A program made the translations under genes and the position numbers. A stretch of DNA of 64,000 nt from RYN-111 sp046723735. GTDB lineage: Bacteria > Actinomycetota > Actinomycetes > Mycobacteriales > SCTD01. Below are positions 16,241-25,989 of this stretch, piece by piece (positions within the stretch are counted from its first letter, which is position 1; each line of letters starts with the position of its first letter). The notes below the pieces were generated by a model that saw only the letters and a list, made by a program, of their open reading frames with translations, did not search any database and was not told the origin of the DNA. The DNA lies in NCBI GenBank assembly GCA_046723735.1, contig JBKOVB010000114.1, positions 1 to 64,000 on the forward strand, in the 5' to 3' direction.

Positions 16241-17430
16241 CCGGCCTCCCCGACGCGTCCGGCCATTTCGGCCCGTACGGCGGACGGTTCATCCCCGAGG
16301 CGCTCGTGGCCGCGCTCGACGAGCTCACCGAGGCGCACGCGGCCGCTCAGCAGGACCCCCTGTTCACGGCCGAGCTCGACGACCTGCTCGAGCACTACGC
16401 CGGCCGACCGACGCCGCTGACCGAGGCGAAGCGCTTCTCGGAGCACGCTGGTGCGCGGGTCTTCGTCAAGCGCGAGGACCTCGCCCACACCGGTTCGCAC
16501 AAGGTCAACAACGTGCTCGGGCAGGCGCTGCTCACCAAGCGGATGGGCAAGAAGCGCGTCATCGCCGAGACCGGGGCCGGCCAGCACGGCGTGGCCACGG
16601 CGACCGCCGCGGCGCTCTTCGGCTTCGACTGCACGGTCTACATGGGCGAGGAGGACACCCGCCGCCAGGCGCTCAACGTCGCTCGCATGCGGCTGCTCGG
16701 GGCAGAGGTGGTGCCTGTCACGTCCGGCACCAAGACACTCAAGGACGCGACCAACGAGGCGTTCCGCGACTGGGTCGCGAACGTCGAGTCGACGCACTAC
16801 GTCATCGGGTCGGTCGTGGGCCCGCACCCGTTTCCCATGCTGGTGCGCGACTTCCAGCGGATCATCGGTGTCGAGACGCGCCAGCAGGTACTCGAGCGCG
16901 CGGGTCGCCTCCCTGACGCCGTGGTCGCCTGCGTCGGCGGCGGCAGCAACGCGATGGGGATCTTCCACCGCTTCCTGTCGGACGAGGGTGTGGCGCTCAT
17001 CGGCTGCGAGGCCGGGGGTGAGGGGGTCGCGACCGGCCACCACGCCGCGCCGCTCACGGCCGGCGAGCCCGGTGTGCTGCACGGCGCGCGCTCCTACCTC
17101 ATGCAGGACGAGGACGGCCAGACGCTCGACACCCACTCCATCAGCGCGGGCCTCGACTACCCGGGCGTCGGTCCCGAGCACGCCTGGCTGCGCGACCAGG
17201 GCCGCGCGCAGTACCGCGCGGTCACCGACGACGACGCGATGGCCGCGCTGCAGCTGCTGGCGCGGACCGAGGGCATCCTCTGCGCCATCGAGTCGGCGCA
17301 CGCCTTCGCCGGCGCGCTGCAGTGGGTGAAGGAGCACGACCGCGACGACCTGCTCGTCGTCGTGAACTGCAGCGGCCGCGGCGACAAGGACGTCGACACC
17401 GCGGGCCGGTACTTCGGGCTGCTCGCATGA
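16237..17430 (+). CDS. trpB: Tryptophan synthase beta chain
   Basis: A PLP enzyme condensing indole with serine. The PLP lysine is in EDLAHTGSHKVNNVLGQA near residue 90, the phosphate loop is VGGGSNAMG, and GRGDKDVDT closes the C-terminus. It is the TrpB1 type that pairs with TrpA (397 residues). ATG overlaps the trpC stop, and its own stop overlaps trpA. The absence of trpF before it is noteworthy. Confidence 0.96.
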   Translation: MTGLPDASGHFGPYGGRFIPEALVAALDELTEAHAAAQQDPLFTAELDDLLEHYAGRPTPLTEAKRFSEHAGARVFVKREDLAHTGSHKVNNVLGQALLTKRMGKKRVIAETGAGQHGVATATAAALFGFDCTVYMGEEDTRRQALNVARMRLLGAEVVPVTSGTKTLKDATNEAFRDWVANVESTHYVIGSVVGPHPFPMLVRDFQRIIGVETRQQVLERAGRLPDAVVACVGGGSNAMGIFHRFLSDEGVALIGCEAGGEGVATGHHAAPLTAGEPGVLHGARSYLMQDEDGQTLDTHSISAGLDYPGVGPEHAWLRDQGRAQYRAVTDDDAMAALQLLARTEGILCAIESAHAFAGALQWVKEHDRDDLLVVVNCSGRGDKDVDTAGRYFGLLA

Positions 17431-18206
17431 CGCACCTCGACGAGCTGTTCGCGCGCTGCCGGGCGGAGGGTCGCGCCGCGCTGATCGGCTACCTGCCCGT
17501 CGGCTTCCCGTCGTACGACGCGTCCGTGGCTGCCATGGTGGCGATGGTCGAGGGCGGGGTGGACGCGGTCGAGGTCGGCGTGCCCTACTCCGACCCGGGC
17601 ATGGACGGTCCGGTCATCCAGGTCGCGGTCGACCAGGCACTACGGGGCGGCACCCGGGTCGCGCAGGTCTTCGACGCCGTCCGGGCTGTCAGCGCGCACG
17701 CGCCGACGGTGGTCATGGGGTACTGGAACCCGGTCGAGAAGTACGGGCCCGCCCGCTTCGCCAAGGACCTCAAGGCGGCCGGCGGGTCGGGCGCGATCAC
17801 CCCCGATCTCATCCCGGAGGAGGCCGGCCCGTGGCTCGAGGCCGCGCGCGCCGAGGACCTCAACCCGGTGTTCCTGGTGGCGCCGTCGAGCACCGACGCG
17901 CGGCTGGAGGTGGTCGGCCGGACCAACCGTGGCTTCGTGTACGCCGCCAGCACGATGGGCGTGACCGGCACCCGTGACGCGGTCAGCAACCGCGCTGAGG
18001 AGCTGGTCGCGCGCACCCGGCTGCACACGGACCTACCGGTGTGCGTCGGGCTCGGGGTGAGCAACGGCGAGCAGGCCGCCGAGGTGGCGGCGTATGCCGA
18101 CGGGGTCATCGTCGGCTCGGCGTTCGTGCGGGCGCTCCAGGACGGCGGCTCCGAGGCGGTCCGGGAGCTGGCGCGGGACCTCACCGCCGGCGTCCGCCAG
18201 CGTTGA
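17427..18206 (+). CDS. trpA: Tryptophan synthase alpha chain
   Basis: It splits indole-3-glycerol phosphate into indole and G3P and channels indole to TrpB. The catalytic Glu and Asp lie in VEVGVPYSDPGMDGP near residues 44-58, and the Tyr/Thr loop is VYAASTMGVTGTR. It has 259 residues. The ATG overlaps the trpB stop (ATGA). It ends the tryptophan block; lgt starts 27 bp downstream from its own box. Confidence 0.95.
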   Translation: MTHLDELFARCRAEGRAALIGYLPVGFPSYDASVAAMVAMVEGGVDAVEVGVPYSDPGMDGPVIQVAVDQALRGGTRVAQVFDAVRAVSAHAPTVVMGYWNPVEKYGPARFAKDLKAAGGSGAITPDLIPEEAGPWLEAARAEDLNPVFLVAPSSTDARLEVVGRTNRGFVYAASTMGVTGTRDAVSNRAEELVARTRLHTDLPVCVGLGVSNGEQAAEVAAYADGVIVGSAFVRALQDGGSEAVRELARDLTAGVRQR

Positions 18207-18219
18207 GCGGGGGGCTCCA

Positions 18220-18225
18220 TAAGGT
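18220..18225 (+). promoter_or_regulatory. -10 box (TAAGGT) of a leaderless lgt promoter
   Basis: It ends seven bases before GTG 18233 and supports that start rather than GTG 18224. Confidence 0.45.
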
Positions 18226-18232
18226 GGTCGTC

Positions 18233-19033
18233 GTGCCCCTCGCGTACCTGCCGAGCCCGTCGAGCGGGGTCGTTCACATCGGCCCGTTCCCGCTGCGGGC
18301 CTACGCCGCCTGCATCCTGCTGGGGGTGGCCGTCGCCGTCCTCATCGGCGAGCGGCGCTGGGTGGCCCGCGGCGGCGAGCCCGGCACCGTGACGGACGTC
18401 GCCGCGATCGCCGTACCGGCAGGTCTGATCGGGGCGCGGCTCTACCACGTGATCACGAGCCCCGACCAGTATGTCCACCACCCGTTGGAGGCGCTCTACG
18501 TCTGGCGCGGGGGCCTAGGGATCTGGGGCGGTGTGCTGGGCGGTGCGCTCGGGGCCTGGTGGGCGCTGCGGCGCCGTCAGATCCCGTTCGGCGACTTCGC
18601 GGACGCGCTCGCCCCCGCCCTTCCGGTCGCGCAGGCCATCGGGCGGTTCGGGAACTGGTTCAACCAGGAGCTCTACGGCCGCGCCACCACGCTGCCGTGG
18701 GGGCTGAAGATCGACGCGGAGCACAGTCCCGACGGCGTCGCCGGCACGTACCACCCCACGTTCCTCTACGAGGCGCTGTGGAACCTCGGCGTGGCCGCGG
18801 TCGTCGTCTGGGCGGACCGGCGCTACCGGCTGCGGCGGGGCCGTGCCTTCGCGCTCTACGTGGCGCTGTACTGCGTGGGCCGTTTCTGGATCGAGGCGCT
18901 GCGCATCGACACCGCGCACCGGTTCTTCGGGCTCCGGCTCAACGACTACGTCGCCGTCGCCGTCTTCGTGGCAGCGGTCACGTACTTCGTCGCGCGTCGG
19001 GACAAGCCGGCCGACGTACCCTCGGAGCCATGA
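18233..19033 (+). CDS. lgt: Prolipoprotein diacylglyceryl transferase
   Basis: It transfers diacylglycerol from phosphatidylglycerol to the lipobox Cys of prolipoproteins at the membrane. It has seven predicted membrane segments and the Lgt signature AIGRFGNWFNQELYGR near residue 137 (key Arg, Asn, Glu), with YHPTFLYEALWN and GRFWIEALR after it. The length of 266 residues is near the core size, without the long C-terminal extension found in some actinomycetes. It overlaps the next gene (ATGA). Confidence 0.95.
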   Translation: MPLAYLPSPSSGVVHIGPFPLRAYAACILLGVAVAVLIGERRWVARGGEPGTVTDVAAIAVPAGLIGARLYHVITSPDQYVHHPLEALYVWRGGLGIWGGVLGGALGAWWALRRRQIPFGDFADALAPALPVAQAIGRFGNWFNQELYGRATTLPWGLKIDAEHSPDGVAGTYHPTFLYEALWNLGVAAVVVWADRRYRLRRGRAFALYVALYCVGRFWIEALRIDTAHRFFGLRLNDYVAVAVFVAAVTYFVARRDKPADVPSEP

Positions 19034-19758
19034 CGAGCGACGCCTCGACCCGCGTCCGGGCCCACGAGCTCCCCCAGCCGCACCACCGGGACGTGACCGG
19101 TGGCTGGCTGCGGCCCGCCGTGTTCGGCATCAGCGACGGGCTGGTGAGCAACACGGCGCTGATCATGGGCGTCGCAGGGGCGAGTGTCAGCGCTCACACC
19201 GTCCTGCTCACCGGACTCGCGGGTCTGGCCTCCGGCGCCTTCAGCATGGCCGCTGGCGAGTACGTCAGCGTCGCCTCCCAGACCGAGCTCACCAAGGCCG
19301 AGATCGAGCTGGAGAAGTCCGAGCTGCAGCGAGTTCCGCACCTCGAGCTCGCCGAGCTGGCGCACATCTACGAGGAGCGCGGGCTCGACCCGGACCTCGC
19401 GACCGAGGTCGCCAAGCAGCTCTCGCGGGACCCAGAGGTGCAGTGGCGGGTGCACGCCCGCGAGGAGCTCGGCGTCGACCCCGACGACCTCCCCAGCCCG
19501 TGGGTGGCCGCCGGTTCGTCGTTCCTCGCGTTCTCCATCGGAGCGCTCCTGCCCCTGCTGCCCTACCTGCTGGGCGTCGGCGCGCTCGCGGGAGTGGTGC
19601 TGCTGTCCTCGATCAGCCTGTTCGTGGTCGGGGCCCTCGTCAGCCGCTTCACCACCCGGACCTGGTACTACTCGGGCGCCCGCCAGCTTCTGCTCGGCGC
19701 CTGCGCAGGGGGGGTCACCTACGGGATCGGCGCCGCGATCGGCACCACCACCGGGTGA
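19030..19758 (+). CDS. VIT1/CCC1-family membrane transporter
   Basis: A 242-residue protein related to vacuolar iron transporters. The first membrane segment carries FGISDGLVSNTALIMGV, followed by a small-residue helix with SMAAGEYVSVASQ. A charged cytoplasmic helix pair (about residues 85-150, rich in Glu) would bind metal, then three C-terminal helices follow. Substrate is probably Fe(II) or Mn(II), inferred from family. It is translationally coupled to lgt. Confidence 0.85.
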   Translation: MTSDASTRVRAHELPQPHHRDVTGGWLRPAVFGISDGLVSNTALIMGVAGASVSAHTVLLTGLAGLASGAFSMAAGEYVSVASQTELTKAEIELEKSELQRVPHLELAELAHIYEERGLDPDLATEVAKQLSRDPEVQWRVHAREELGVDPDDLPSPWVAAGSSFLAFSIGALLPLLPYLLGVGALAGVVLLSSISLFVVGALVSRFTTRTWYYSGARQLLLGACAGGVTYGIGAAIGTTTG

Positions 19759-19778
19759 CGCGCGGCACACGACCCTGA

Positions 19779-19819
19779 CGGGATATCCCGGTCAGACACG
19801 TGTGCGGCTCGTGTAACCT
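19779..19819 (+). promoter_or_regulatory. gltB promoter with adjacent palindrome
   Basis: A perfect 12-base palindrome CGGGATATCCCG (19779-19790) is flanked by TGA and GTCA. It is followed by ACACGTGT (19796-19803) and a TAACCT -10 box (19814-19819). The palindrome sits just upstream of the expected -35 position, where an activator or repressor of glutamate synthase could bind. The regulator is unknown. Confidence 0.45.
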
Positions 19820-19902
19820 GAACGTCATCTGCAGCAGGGCCAGCGACGTCCCGGGTGGCAGTGAGCACGAGGAGTCGTCCACCCCGACGGAAGGCCTGCA
19901 CC

Positions 19903-22900
19903 ATGAGCACGACCGCCTTTCCCGCGCCCCAGGGCCTCTATGACCCGGCGAACGAGCACGACGCCTGCGGCGTCGCCTTCGTCGTGGACATCGCCGGGCG
20001 CGTCTCGCACGACATCGTGCTGCAGGGCGTCACCGCGCTCACCAACCTCGAGCACCGCGGTGCCTCGGGGGCCGAGCCGGAGACCGGTGACGGCGCCGGC
20101 ATCCTCGTCCAGGTCCCTGACGCGTTCTACCGCGCCGTCCTGCCCGTCGCGCTGCCCGAGCAGGGTCACTACGCGGTCGGTACGGCGTTCCTCCCCACCA
20201 ACCCGCGGGCGGCCGTCGACGCGCAGCTGGCCATCGAGAAGATCGCGGCCGAGGAGGGCCTGCGGGTCGTCGTCTGGCGCGACCTGCCCACCGACGCCAA
20301 GGGCGCGGGCATCGGTCGGACCGCGGCCGAGGTCATGCCGGTGTTCCGCCAGCTGTTCCTCGCCGCCGCCGAGGGCGTCGAGCTCACGCCGTACGCCTTG
20401 GAGCGCCGCGCGTACGTGACGCGCAAGCGGGCCGAGCACGAGACCGGGACGTACTTCCCGTCGCTGTCCACCCGCACCGTCGTCTACAAGGGGATGCTCA
20501 CGACCGAGCAGCTCCAGCCGTTCTTCCCGGACCTGTCGGACGAGCGGTTCGCGAGCGCGCTCGCGCTGGTGCACAGCCGGTTCAGCACCAACACGTTCCC
20601 GAGCTGGCCGCTGGCGCACCCGTACCGCTACATCGCCCACAACGGCGAGATCAACACCGTCAAGGGCAACCGCAACTGGATGCGGGCCCGGGAGGCTCTG
20701 CTGCGCGGCCCGCTCGAGCTGCCGGACGACCTGAGCCGGCTGTTCCCGATCTGCGCCCCGGGCGGCTCGGACTCGGCCAGCTTCGACGAGGTCCTCGAGC
20801 TGCTGCACATGGCCGGCCGGTCGCTGCCGCACGCGGTGCTCATGATGGTCCCGGAGGCGTGGGAGAACGCCGTCGACATGGACCCCGCGAAGCGGGCGTT
20901 CTACGAGTTCCACTCGTTCCTCATGGAGCCGTGGGACGGACCGGCCTGCGTGACCTTCACCGACGGCACGCTCATCGGTGCCGTGCTCGACCGGAACGGC
21001 CTGCGGCCGTCGCGGTGGTGGGAGACCAAGGACGGCCGCGTCGTGCTGGCCTCCGAGGTCGGTGTGCTCGACATCCCCAGCGACCAGGTCGTGCGCAAGG
21101 GTCGGCTGCAGCCCGGCAAGATGTTCCTCGTCGACACGGCCAAGGGCCGCATCGTCGAGGACGACGAGATCAAGTCCGAGCTCGCCGCTGAGCACCCCTA
21201 CCAGGACTGGTTGCACGCCGGCGTGGTGCGTCTCGAGGAGCTGCCCGAGCGCGAGCACGTGGTCTACACGCACGAGTCGGTCATGCGCCGGCAGCAGACC
21301 TTCGGCTACACCGAGGAGGACCTGCGGGTCATCCTGCAGCCGATGGCCCGCACCGCCCAGGAGCCGATCGGCTCGATGGGCACCGACACGCCGGTGGCGG
21401 TCCTCAGCGAGAAGCCCCGACTGCTGTTCGACTACTTCAGCCAGCTGTTCGCGCAGGTGACGAACCCGCCGCTGGACGCGATCCGCGAGGAGCTCGTGAC
21501 CTCGTTGGCGGGTTCGATCGGCCCGGAGGAGAACCTCCTCGAGCCGTCTGCCGCGAGCTGCCGGCAGGTCGTCGTACCGTTCCCGGTGATCGACAACGAC
21601 GAGCTCGCGAAGATCATGCACGTCAACGACGACGGCGACATGCCCGGGCTCGCGGCGGTCACGGTCTACGGCCTGTACCCCGTCAACGGCGGCGGCGAGG
21701 CGCTGCGAGACGCCCTCGACCGGGTCCGTCGCGAGGTGTCGACGGCCATCGCCAACGGCGCCCGCATCATCGTGCTGTCCGACCGCGAGTCGACCGAGCA
21801 GATGGCGCCGATCCCGTCGCTGCTGCTGACCAGCGCGGTGCACCACCACCTGATCCGGGAGAAGACCCGCACCCGGGTCGGCCTCATCGTCGAGGCCGGC
21901 GACGTGCGCGAGGTGCATCACGTCGCGCTCCTCGTCGGGTACGGCGCGGCTGCGGTCAACCCCTACCTGGCCATGGAGTCGGTCGAGGACCTGGTCCGCA
22001 CCGGGACGCTCGACGGCCTCACCTACAAGCAGGCGCAGAAGAACCTCATCAAGGCGCTCGGCAAGGGCGTGCTCAAGGTGATGAGCAAGATGGGCATCTC
22101 GACGATCGCGTCGTACACCGGTGCGCAGGTCTTCGAGGCGCTCGGGCTGTCGCAGGAGCTGGTGGACGAGTACTTCACCGGCACCACCAGCCGGCTCGGC
22201 GGCGTCGGCGTGGACGTGCTCGCCGCGGAGGTCGCGGCCCGGCACCGTCGTGCCTACCCGGCGAACGCCACCGAGCGCGCGCACCGGCGTCTCGAGGTCG
22301 GCGGCGAGTACCAGTGGCGCCGCGAGGGAGAGATCCACCTCTTCAACCCCGAGACGGTGTTCGCCCTTCAGCACTCGACCCGCTCGCAGCGCTACGACCT
22401 GTTCAAGGACTACACCGCCAAGGTCGACGGGCTGTCCGAGCGGGCCGGCACGCTGCGCGGCCTGTTCAGCTTGCGCGAGGGGCTGCGCCAGCCGGTGCCG
22501 CTCGACGAGGTGGAGCCGGTCAGCGAGATCGTCAAGCGCTTCAACACCGGCGCCATGTCGTACGGCTCCATCAGCGCCGAGGCCCACGAGACCCTCGCCA
22601 TCGCGATGAACCGTCTCGGAGGCCGGAGCAACACGGGGGAGGGCGGCGAGGACGTCGAGCGCCTGCACGACCCGGAGCGCTGCTCCGCCGTGAAGCAGGT
22701 CGCGTCCGGCCGGTTCGGCGTGACCAGCGAGTACCTCGTGCACGCCCGCGACATCCAGATCAAGATGGCCCAGGGCGCCAAGCCCGGCGAGGGCGGCCAG
22801 CTGCCCGGCCACAAGGTCTACCCGTGGATCGCCAAGACGCGGCACTCGACCGCGGGCGTCGGCCTCATCTCGCCGCCGCCGCACCACGACATCTACTCGA

Positions 22901-24402
22901 TCGAGGACCTGGCGCAGCTCATCCACGACCTCAAGAACGCCAACACGCAGGCGCGCATCCACGTCAAGCTCGTGGCCGAGGTCGGCGTCGGGACGGTGGC
23001 GGCGGGCGTCTCCAAGGCGCACGCCGACGTGGTGCTCATCTCCGGCCACGACGGCGGCACCGGCGCCTCGCCGCTGACGTCGCTCAAGCACGCCGGGGCG
23101 CCGTGGGAGCTCGGCCTGGCCGAGACGCAGCAGACGCTGCTGCTCAACAACCTGCGCGACCGGATCGTGGTGCAGGTCGACGGGCAGCTCAAGACCGGAC
23201 GCGACGTCGTCATCGCCGCGCTGCTCGGTGCCGAGGAGTACGGCTTCGCGACCGCTCCGCTGGTGGTCAGCGGCTGCGTGATGATGCGCGTCTGCCATCT
23301 CGACACGTGTCCGGTAGGCATCGCCACCCAGAACCCCGAGCTGCGCAAGAAGTTCACCGGCCGCCCCGAGTTCGTCGTGACCTTCTTCGAGTACATCGCC
23401 GAGGAGGTCCGGGAGCACCTGGCACGCCTGGGCTTCCGCAGCATCGAAGAGGCCGTCGGCCACGCCGAGGTGCTCGACACCCGACGGGCGATCGAGCACT
23501 GGAAGGCCTCCGGCCTTGACCTGGCCCCCGTTCTGCACGTGCCCGACCTGCCGGCCGGCACGCCGCTGACCCAGCAGGTGGCGCAGGACCACGGCCTCAC
23601 GGGCGCGCTCGACAACACCCTGCTGCAGCTGTGCGAGCCGGCGCTCGCCGACGGCAGCAAGGTCACGCTCGAGCTGCCCGTGCGCAACGTCAACCGGACC
23701 GTCGGCACCATGCTCGGCGCCGAGCTGACGCGCCGGTACGGCGGGGCAGGCCTGCCGGAGGGCACCATCGACATCACCTTCACGGGCTCGGCCGGCCAGT
23801 CGTTCGGCGCCTTCGCGCCCCGCGGCATCACGCTGCGCCTGCACGGAGACGCGAACGACTACGTCGGCAAGGGCCTCTCGGGTGGTCGGCTCGTCGTACG
23901 GCCTGCGCTGGACGCGCCGTTCGCCGCGGAGGACAACGTCATCGCCGGCAACACGCTGCTCTACGGCGCCACCAGCGGCTCGCTGTTCGTGCGCGGGCGG
24001 GTCGGCGAGCGGTTCTGCGTCCGCAACTCCGGGGCGACCGCGGTGGTCGAGGGCGTGGGCGACCACGCCTGCGAGTACATGACCGGCGGCCGGGTGGCGA
24101 TCATCGGCCCGACCGGGCGCAACGTCGCGGCCGGCATGAGCGGCGGCATCGCCTACGTCGTCGACCTCGACCCGCGCAACGTCAACACCGAGATGGTCGA
24201 CCTCGACCCGCTCGACGACGGGGACCGGGAGACCCTCCGGCAGATGCTGGCGGAGCACGTCCAGGAGACCGGTTCCCCTGTGGCCCAGGCGCTGCTCGAC
24301 CAGCCGGAGCGGTTCACCAAGGTCATGCCGCGCGACTACAAGCGCGTCCTCGCCGAGATGGCGGAGGAGTCCTCCGACTTCGCGACCGCAGGGAAGGGCT
24401 GA
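19903..24402 (+). CDS. gltB: Glutamate synthase (NADPH-type), large subunit
   Basis: It makes two glutamates from glutamine and 2-oxoglutarate. Domains in order: class II amidotransferase starting at Cys22 (EHDACGVAF, exposed after loss of a short propeptide), linker, FMN/synthase domain from about residue 850 with GEGGEDVERLHDPE and HDGGTGASPL, a 3Fe-4S cluster in GCVMMRVCHLDTCPVG, and the GXGXG beta-helix domain to the end. It has 1499 residues, a normal size. ATG 19903 is chosen for the GGAAGG site upstream and the short propeptide; GTG 19855 in the same frame is possible. gltD follows after two bases. Confidence 0.97.
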   Translation: MSTTAFPAPQGLYDPANEHDACGVAFVVDIAGRVSHDIVLQGVTALTNLEHRGASGAEPETGDGAGILVQVPDAFYRAVLPVALPEQGHYAVGTAFLPTNPRAAVDAQLAIEKIAAEEGLRVVVWRDLPTDAKGAGIGRTAAEVMPVFRQLFLAAAEGVELTPYALERRAYVTRKRAEHETGTYFPSLSTRTVVYKGMLTTEQLQPFFPDLSDERFASALALVHSRFSTNTFPSWPLAHPYRYIAHNGEINTVKGNRNWMRAREALLRGPLELPDDLSRLFPICAPGGSDSASFDEVLELLHMAGRSLPHAVLMMVPEAWENAVDMDPAKRAFYEFHSFLMEPWDGPACVTFTDGTLIGAVLDRNGLRPSRWWETKDGRVVLASEVGVLDIPSDQVVRKGRLQPGKMFLVDTAKGRIVEDDEIKSELAAEHPYQDWLHAGVVRLEELPEREHVVYTHESVMRRQQTFGYTEEDLRVILQPMARTAQEPIGSMGTDTPVAVLSEKPRLLFDYFSQLFAQVTNPPLDAIREELVTSLAGSIGPEENLLEPSAASCRQVVVPFPVIDNDELAKIMHVNDDGDMPGLAAVTVYGLYPVNGGGEALRDALDRVRREVSTAIANGARIIVLSDRESTEQMAPIPSLLLTSAVHHHLIREKTRTRVGLIVEAGDVREVHHVALLVGYGAAAVNPYLAMESVEDLVRTGTLDGLTYKQAQKNLIKALGKGVLKVMSKMGISTIASYTGAQVFEALGLSQELVDEYFTGTTSRLGGVGVDVLAAEVAARHRRAYPANATERAHRRLEVGGEYQWRREGEIHLFNPETVFALQHSTRSQRYDLFKDYTAKVDGLSERAGTLRGLFSLREGLRQPVPLDEVEPVSEIVKRFNTGAMSYGSISAEAHETLAIAMNRLGGRSNTGEGGEDVERLHDPERCSAVKQVASGRFGVTSEYLVHARDIQIKMAQGAKPGEGGQLPGHKVYPWIAKTRHSTAGVGLISPPPHHDIYSIEDLAQLIHDLKNANTQARIHVKLVAEVGVGTVAAGVSKAHADVVLISGHDGGTGASPLTSLKHAGAPWELGLAETQQTLLLNNLRDRIVVQVDGQLKTGRDVVIAALLGAEEYGFATAPLVVSGCVMMRVCHLDTCPVGIATQNPELRKKFTGRPEFVVTFFEYIAEEVREHLARLGFRSIEEAVGHAEVLDTRRAIEHWKASGLDLAPVLHVPDLPAGTPLTQQVAQDHGLTGALDNTLLQLCEPALADGSKVTLELPVRNVNRTVGTMLGAELTRRYGGAGLPEGTIDITFTGSAGQSFGAFAPRGITLRLHGDANDYVGKGLSGGRLVVRPALDAPFAAEDNVIAGNTLLYGATSGSLFVRGRVGERFCVRNSGATAVVEGVGDHACEYMTGGRVAIIGPTGRNVAAGMSGGIAYVVDLDPRNVNTEMVDLDPLDDGDRETLRQMLAEHVQETGSPVAQALLDQPERFTKVMPRDYKRVLAEMAEESSDFATAGKG

Positions 24403-24404
24403 TC

Positions 24405-25841
24405 ATGGCCGACCCCCAGGGCTTCCTGAAGCTCGACCGGCACACCCCGACGCGGCGTCCCGTCGACGTCCGCATCAGGGACTGGAAAGAGGTCTACGAG
24501 GACTTCCCGCCCGAGGCCGTCCGCGACCAGGCGTCGCGGTGCATGGACTGCGGGATCCCCTTCTGCCACAACGGGTGTCCGCTCGGCAACCTCATCCCCG
24601 AGTGGAACGACCTGGTCTACAGGGACGACTGGCGGGAGGCGATCGAGCGCCTGCACGCCACGAACAACTTCCCGGAGTTCACCGGTCGGCTCTGCCCGGC
24701 GCCGTGCGAGGCCGCCTGCGTCCTCGGCATCAACGACGACGCGGTCACCATCAAGCAGGTCGAGGTCGAGATCATCGACCGCGCCTTCGCGGAGGGCTGG
24801 GTCGAGCCGCAGCCGGCCAAGGAGCGGACCAGCCGCCGGGTCGCGGTCGTGGGTTCCGGCCCCGCCGGTCTGGCCGCGGCGCAGCAGCTCACCCGTGCCG
24901 GCCACGACGTGGTGGTCTACGAGCGGGCCGACCGCATCGGCGGCCTGCTCCGCTACGGCATCCCCGAGTTCAAGATGGAGAAGGCGGTCCTCGACCGGCG
25001 GCTCGCCCAGATGGAGGCCGAGGGCACCGTCTTCCGGGCGGGTGTCGACGTGGGCGTCGACGTCGGAGCCGAGGTCCTCAAGAGCGACTTCGACGCGGTC
25101 GTGCTCGCCGGCGGCTCCACGCTGGGCCGCGACCTCAAGGTCCCCGGTCGGGAGCTCGACGGCATCCACCTGGCGATGGACTACCTCGTGCCCGCCAACA
25201 GGGTCCAGCAGGGCGACCTCGACACCTGGCCCATCACGGCCGAGGGCAAGCACGTCGTGATCATCGGCGGTGGCGACACCGGCGCGGACTGCCTCGGTAC
25301 GGCGCACCGTCAGGGCGCGCTGTCGGTGACCCAGCTCGAGATCATGCCGGAGCCGCCCGCCACCCGAGCCGGCTCGACGCCCTGGCCGACCTGGCCGCTG
25401 ATGATGCGCACCTCGAGCGCGCACGAGGAGGGCGGCGAGCGGGTCTTCTCCGTGAGCACCACACGCTTCGTCGGCAGCGACGGCAAGGTTGACGCCCTCG
25501 AGCTCGTCGAGGTCGACGCGCAGTTCCAGCCCGTGCCGGGCTCGGAGCGGACGCTGCCGGCCCAGCTGGTGCTGCTCGCGATGGGGTTCACGGGGCCGCA
25601 GACCGAGGGCCTGCTCACCGACCTCGGCGTGGACATCGACGGCCGCGGCAACGTGGTGCGTGACCGCTCCTGGCAGACCACGGTCCCGGGCGTCTTCGTC
25701 GCAGGTGACATGGGCCGCGGTCAGTCGCTCATCGTCTGGGCGATCGCGGAGGGTCGGGCTGCGGCCGCCGCGGTGGACGCGTATCTGTCCGGCTCCACGA
25801 CGCTGCCGGCACCCGTCGTTCCGACCAGCCGGGCGATGTAG
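24405..25841 (+). CDS. gltD: Glutamate synthase (NADPH-type), small subunit
   Basis: It passes electrons from NADPH through FAD and two 4Fe-4S clusters to GltB. Cys motifs are in CMDCGIPFCHNGCPLG near residue 47 and LCPAPCEAACVLG near 97. The FAD-binding fold is VVGSGPAGLAAAQQL near 147 and the NADPH fold is VIIGGGDTGADCLG near 285. It has 478 residues. Two bases separate it from gltB, a clear operon. Confidence 0.96.
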   Translation: MADPQGFLKLDRHTPTRRPVDVRIRDWKEVYEDFPPEAVRDQASRCMDCGIPFCHNGCPLGNLIPEWNDLVYRDDWREAIERLHATNNFPEFTGRLCPAPCEAACVLGINDDAVTIKQVEVEIIDRAFAEGWVEPQPAKERTSRRVAVVGSGPAGLAAAQQLTRAGHDVVVYERADRIGGLLRYGIPEFKMEKAVLDRRLAQMEAEGTVFRAGVDVGVDVGAEVLKSDFDAVVLAGGSTLGRDLKVPGRELDGIHLAMDYLVPANRVQQGDLDTWPITAEGKHVVIIGGGDTGADCLGTAHRQGALSVTQLEIMPEPPATRAGSTPWPTWPLMMRTSSAHEEGGERVFSVSTTRFVGSDGKVDALELVEVDAQFQPVPGSERTLPAQLVLLAMGFTGPQTEGLLTDLGVDIDGRGNVVRDRSWQTTVPGVFVAGDMGRGQSLIVWAIAEGRAAAAAVDAYLSGSTTLPAPVVPTSRAM

Positions 25842-25866
25842 CCCCACCGCCCCACCGCCCGTTCCT

Positions 25867-25929
25867 TGATCAACAGGAGAACAGGCCTGAACACACCCGG
25901 CGTGTCGGGTAAGGAACTCCTGATGATCA
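25867..25929. repeat. Long inverted repeat downstream of gltD
   Basis: TGATCAACAGGAG (25867-25879) and CTCCTGATGATCA (25917-25929) pair with one mismatch across a 37-base spacer. It may end the gltBD transcript or be an extragenic palindrome. Its outer ends carry TGATCA, like the element at 50454-50505. Confidence 0.5.
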
Positions 25930-25989
25930 CGGAGGGGAGGCGCGACGTGGCGAGGTTCACCCTTTCCACGAGGCGGACGATCCGTCACC

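Noticed and set aside
16237..17430. Missing trpF as a sequencing or assembly loss
   Set aside because: trpC and trpB overlap by four bases, so nothing is missing; PriA explains the gap.
19825..24258. 1477-codon open frame antisense to gltB
   Set aside because: It mirrors gltB codons, is full of Asp/Arg/Val/His repeats typical of reversed GC-rich coding DNA, and shows no domain. The same applies to the long antisense frames over polA, aftD and rpsA.
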